Origin: JBBWZH01 sp035544115
GTDB taxonomy: Bacteria > Actinomycetota > Actinomycetes > Mycobacteriales > CADCTP01
Length of the DNA: 64,000 nt
Assembly (NCBI GenBank): GCA_963714145.1
Contig: OY970235.1
Span: forward strand, 2,108,001 to 2,172,000
Direction: 5' to 3'
The notes beneath the pieces were generated by a model. That model was given only the letters and a program-made list of their open reading frames with translations. It was not told the origin of the DNA and made no database searches. Position numbers and translations under genes: made by a program. Shown here in pieces: positions 60,891-64,000 of the stretch (within the stretch, counting starts at the first letter, position 1; every line of letters begins with the position of its first letter).

Positions 60891-60978
60891 GCGATTCGGG
60901 CCGCTGCCGCGCCGCGCCGTCAGCCATCGCCGGATGATCGCCGCCACCCCCGGCGGCGGTCGAATTTCGTGGTCGGGG

Positions 60979-61011
60979 CGCGCCCGGTGGCTGGCTGGGC
61001 CACCGGGCGCG
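60979..61011. terminator. Bidirectional hairpin terminator
   Basis: A 13-bp perfect stem (CGCGCCCGGTGGC and complement) with a 7-nt loop lies between the convergent ends of the genes at 60890 and 61025. Confidence 0.65.
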
Positions 61012-61024
61012 GATCGTGCGGGCG

Positions 61025-63157
61025 TTACAGGCCGAGGCAGAAGCCGGTGTCGTCGGATGCCGCGTTGTGGGCCCACGGCACGCTGTCGATGATGGAACGG
61101 TCGTACACATGGAGCCGGACGACGTAGCCGCATTGAGCCCAGCCGACGGTGGTCTCGAGGGCCCAGCTGCCGGCCGGCACAGGTGACGTCTGGTCTGCCG
61201 GGGTGGGCGTGGGTGGCGGTGGTGCGAGGCTGGCCGGCAGGGTGTCCAGTGCGAACCAGCCGAAGTAGTCGTCGGTTGCGGTGAATGTGCCGGTGACGGT
61301 GTCACCTGGGTTGGCCTTGTTGCACGGCTTGCCGCCGGTGAGGGTGATGTCGGCGGTGGGGGCGGTGTTGTCGATCTGCACGGCGTACCACGGGGTGTAG
61401 CCGAGTGGGTTGCCGACCGGATCGGTCATCTCCAGCCTGATGTCGTACCGCCCGTCGACCACAACGCCTCTGGTCCGCCACGAACCCAGCACGTTGTAGA
61501 CGTTCTGGCCCGGCGGTAGGTACGGCGTCAGGCCGGTCGCCGGGTCGGGGGTCCGGGTGGTGGGCGCCGTCCCGTCGGTCGTGACGTACGGGTCGGTCAC
61601 CGGCGTGCCGGTGCCGGCGCTGCCCGACGGTCGCCACAGCAACCGGTACCGCCGGCCGAGGGCCGCGAATGCCGCGGGCGCCGCCGCGTGCGCGGTGAGC
61701 ACGCCGCCGAAGGGGCACTGCCGGGCGGCCACCCACGGGTCGGCCGGCGCGCCCCACTGGCCGAACTGTGCGAACGGGACGGTCAGGCCGGAACCGGCCG
61801 TGTCGATCTGTGCGATCGGTATCCCGCCGAGCACCTCGATCGCCGCACCGTCCACGATCCGCGGCCGCGGCTTGATCTCGATGTGCGTCTCGATCGCGTT
61901 GCCCCATCGGGGCACGTTGTACGGGTCGGTCGTGGACGGCGGCGTCGCCCAGGACAGCACCGCGCGGATCCGGCCGACCTTCGGCTCGGTGCACCCGACC
62001 GCATGGTCGCGGACCTTCGCCGGCACCGAAACCCAGTAATGCAGGCCGTCGTGGGGCAGCGGGTTGATGTCATGCACCCGGACGCTGGCGGTACCGAGGT
62101 AGCTCCAGTCGCAGGTGTTGTCGTAGTCGGCCCAGAAGGCGACGTACTCGGTCGAACCCGGCCAGCACAGCGGGCCGGCGAAGCCGCTCGGCTGGTTGAT
62201 CTTGAACGTACCGACCAGGAGATCCTGGTTGTAGTCGAGGCCCAGGCAGTCCAACTGCTCGTACGTCGTGTCGGCCGGGCCGTCGAGGTAGGCCTTGAGG
62301 ACGTCGGACCAGTCGACGCCGGCCGTCGCGAACTCGTTGATGGTCGCCACGGTCCCGGCCGGTGCCACCGACCGGGGGCTCAGCGCGACGTCGAGCAGCG
62401 GGGCGGCGAAGCGGTGCGGCGGCACGTCCGTGGCGCGCCCGAGTTCGATCGCCGCCGACAGCGAGAACGGCGCCGGCTCCGGGTCGGGGAGCGGCTTGGG
62501 CAGCACCGACTCGAGGAAGCTCGGCACCGGTGCCTTGACCTCGACGATCTCCAGCAGGTCCCGGATGAACAGCCGAGCCGGCTTGAGCTGAACGTGATGG
62601 TCGAGCCGGTCGCCCCAGATCGGCAGCCAGTCGGGCTGACCGGGCGGCGGTTGGGCCTGCCAGGAGAGGATCGCCCGAACCAGCGGCAGCACCGGCGCGG
62701 CGTAGCACCGTTGCCGCTGCGGGTCGCGCAGCGGATACCCGACCGTGTAGGTCAGCGGCTTGGTCAGCTGCCGCGCGCAGTCCGCCGAGTCTGGAATGTC
62801 GTGCGCGGCGAACGAACCGAGGCCGACATCCGACCAGGTCTTCCCGTCGTCGTAGGACAGGTAGAACCGAACCCACTCGGTCGAACCGAGGCTGCACAGG
62901 TCGCCGCCGTAGCCGGTCGAACGCCGGATCTGCACGGTCGCCTCGAGCACCTCGACGTCCGGATTGAGCGCCACGCAACCCAGCCGCTCGAACGCCGTAT
63001 TGCCGGTGAGTTCCAGTACCGGCGGGAAACCGCTGCCCGGCAGGTTCCCGAAGTAGTTCGGGTTGCCGGCGAGAAGTCGGTGCAGTTCCCGTCGCTGCTC
63101 CAGCATCCGCCGCAGTTCTTCGTCCGGAACCTCGTCGGACCTGTCCTCGTCGGACAT
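61025..63157 (-). CDS. Large protein of unknown function with a duplicated beta module
   Basis: The 710-residue protein begins with an acidic helical stretch (DEDRSDEVPDEELRRMLEQRRELHRLLAG). Two homologous modules follow (~50-200 and ~310-440), each with a Cys-Leu/Trp-x-GSTE(W/Y)V segment, a YDDGKTWSDVG or YDNTCDWSYLG turn, VHDI, and an AILSW / AVLSWATPP strand. The rest is beta-rich, including an Ig-like part (APTADITLTGGKPCNKANPGDTVTG). No signal peptide is present, so export would need another route. Start ATG 63157 has GGGGGG 6 nt upstream. I do not recognise the family. Confidence 0.8.
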   Translation of the reverse strand: MSDEDRSDEVPDEELRRMLEQRRELHRLLAGNPNYFGNLPGSGFPPVLELTGNTAFERLGCVALNPDVEVLEATVQIRRSTGYGGDLCSLGSTEWVRFYLSYDDGKTWSDVGLGSFAAHDIPDSADCARQLTKPLTYTVGYPLRDPQRQRCYAAPVLPLVRAILSWQAQPPPGQPDWLPIWGDRLDHHVQLKPARLFIRDLLEIVEVKAPVPSFLESVLPKPLPDPEPAPFSLSAAIELGRATDVPPHRFAAPLLDVALSPRSVAPAGTVATINEFATAGVDWSDVLKAYLDGPADTTYEQLDCLGLDYNQDLLVGTFKINQPSGFAGPLCWPGSTEYVAFWADYDNTCDWSYLGTASVRVHDINPLPHDGLHYWVSVPAKVRDHAVGCTEPKVGRIRAVLSWATPPSTTDPYNVPRWGNAIETHIEIKPRPRIVDGAAIEVLGGIPIAQIDTAGSGLTVPFAQFGQWGAPADPWVAARQCPFGGVLTAHAAAPAAFAALGRRYRLLWRPSGSAGTGTPVTDPYVTTDGTAPTTRTPDPATGLTPYLPPGQNVYNVLGSWRTRGVVVDGRYDIRLEMTDPVGNPLGYTPWYAVQIDNTAPTADITLTGGKPCNKANPGDTVTGTFTATDDYFGWFALDTLPASLAPPPPTPTPADQTSPVPAGSWALETTVGWAQCGYVVRLHVYDRSIIDSVPWAHNAASDDTGFCLGL

Positions 63158-63716
63158 GACATCCCCCCTGGTATTGGCAGTACCGTTGCCCACGGCGATC
63201 AGACGCGTCCGCTCGCGGACACGTGTTGAACCAGTAGTGAGTGACCCGGACAGCTACCTGGGCCCACTCTGCCGAGTTATTTCCGTGGTGCTCGACCTGG
63301 CGATCGTAGCGGCTGACCAGACCACTGTGACCGCCAGGAATGCCGATAGCAGACAGCAGCACCATCGAGGACGCAGCAGCGCAAATATCGTGATGTATTG
63401 AGCTGAAACGCGTCGCCGCGATCGCTGCTGAAATCGGACTGTCGCCGCTGGAGAGCACCGGCCTGGGCGGGGTCGATGTTCGGTTATTCGCCGTGCTCAG
63501 CTTATTTCCGGAATACGCTGGACAATAGCGCGGAGCCGGCCCACCGCCCCAGCGAAGTCCGGACAGCACAGCGCGGTTCGGCTACGCGGCGAAGCTCAGC
63601 CTGTACACCGACGACCGTCCTCCACCGTGGCCTACAACTTCCTGCCGTGGCGGTTGGGCCCGCTCACCCGGACCAACTCCACCTGCTGACGCGCGGCTCC
63701 CGCCCGCGGAGCGGAC
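63158..63716. other. Intergenic region with decayed coding fragments
   Basis: About 560 bp. The part next to the 710-residue protein gene (63170-63420) is less GC-rich and has no coding bias, so it likely holds that gene's promoter. At 63560-63625 (+) a frame reads RFGYAAKLSLYTDD, and at 63627-63689 another plus frame reads VAYNFLPWRLGPLTRTNSTC then stops. Both have coding-like codon use but no start and no common frame, so they look like remnants of one gene. Confidence 0.35.
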
Positions 63717-63751
63717 GGGGCACCACCGCGCGCCGCGCGCGGTGGTGCCCC
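63717..63751 (-). terminator. Strong hairpin terminator
   Basis: A perfect 16-bp stem (GGGGCACCACCGCGCG and complement) with CCG loop starts 7 bp beyond the stop of the short minus-strand frame at 63759, so it most likely ends transcription coming from the right edge. Confidence 0.7.
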
Positions 63752-63758
63752 GCGGTGG

Positions 63759-63917
63759 TCAGGCGGGGGCCAGGGCCGGGGCCGCCGCCGGGACCGTCCA
63801 CCGCACCACGTGTTCCTGGAAGTCCGGGCCCATGCCGGCCGAGCCGACCACGTGGCCGTGGTTGTCGAGGTCGGCCGACCCCGGCCGGGCCGCGCTGGCG
63901 GGTGCTGTCCGGGCCAC
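63759..63917 (-). CDS. Short coding fragment (52 aa), possibly a gene remnant
   Basis: The frame has strong third-position G/C bias and reads ADLDNHGHVVGSAGMG, FQEHVVRW and an Ala/Pro-rich end. The DNHGHVVGS piece resembles a single HAF-type extracellular repeat, but this is weak. A strong hairpin follows its stop, which supports it as a true gene end. It may be a small gene (GTG 63917) or the frameshifted tail of the gene entering from the right. Confidence 0.35.
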   Translation of the reverse strand: MARTAPASAARPGSADLDNHGHVVGSAGMGPDFQEHVVRWTVPAAAPALAPA

Positions 63918-63932
63918 AGATTGCCGTCGCCG

Positions 63933-64000
63933 CTAACGCAGCCGGGCCTCGGCGCGGAGCAGCGCCGTGAAGCGCCGCGGGTCGGCGGCGGGCAGGCCGT
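63933..64000 (-). CDS. C-terminus of a gene starting beyond the right edge
   Basis: Only the last 21 residues are visible (LPAADPRRFTALLRAEARLR before TAG), with good codon bias. Function cannot be assigned. It lies 15 bp before the short frame at 63759-63917 on the same strand. Confidence 0.4.
   Translation of the reverse strand, partial: GLPAADPRRFTALLRAEARLR

Overview
The window is very GC-rich DNA with near-saturated G/C at third codon positions, frequent GTG/TTG starts, many 4-bp ATGA/GTGA gene overlaps and many secreted proteins carrying CBM35-type modules. This points to an actinomycete, most plausibly of the Micromonosporaceae (Actinoplanes-like); that placement is inference. No rRNA, tRNA, insertion sequence or CRISPR array was found.

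Layout. 1-2.3 kb: a right-handed beta-helix lipoprotein cut by the left edge and a secreted PL3-type pectate lyase. 2.5-12.5 kb (minus): a seven-gene cluster read as XRE regulator, TIR-trypsin-degenerate STAND fusion, PknG-like kinase, VWA protein, GlnX-like four-TM protein, solute-binding lipoprotein, Trypco1 protein. It looks like a transmembrane-sensing conflict/defence system and is the most interesting part of the window. 12.7-15.4 kb: three-gene ABC-2 exporter. 15.6-18.5 kb: a protein of unknown function, an FAD monooxygenase and its divergent TetR regulator. 18.5-23.8 kb: a GGDEF-STAND-TPR giant and a subtilase ending in eleven WS[S/G]LT pentapeptides.

23.8-33.2 kb and 40-50 kb form a plant cell-wall utilisation region: sugar ABC importer (binding protein and two permeases, no ATPase), GH36 alpha-galactosidase, FadR-type regulator, L-fuconate dehydratase, GH28 polygalacturonase, GH105 unsaturated-uronyl hydrolase, CBM35/FN3 sugar dehydrogenase, Tat-exported lyase-like protein, GH29 fucosidase, GH27 galactosidase and an expansin-like protein. 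These fit degradation of pectin and fucosylated/galactosylated side chains. A 33.4-40 kb insert in this region carries a 1627-residue toxin with an injection-system-type N-terminal motif and an HNH-like C-terminus, followed by a beta-propeller and a DUF4272-like protein.

50.7-64 kb: a CelD/BioF2-type GNAT, an FN3-like lipoprotein, a VapBC-like pair, an overlapping operon of NACHT-type NTPase, two UbiA prenyltransferases and an FAD oxidoreductase, a divergent small protein, a large protein of unknown function with an internally duplicated module, and gene ends or remnants at the right edge.

Several perfect hairpins lie between convergent genes. Two genes (fucD and the FAD oxidoreductase) have 3' ends amplified as tandem repeats.
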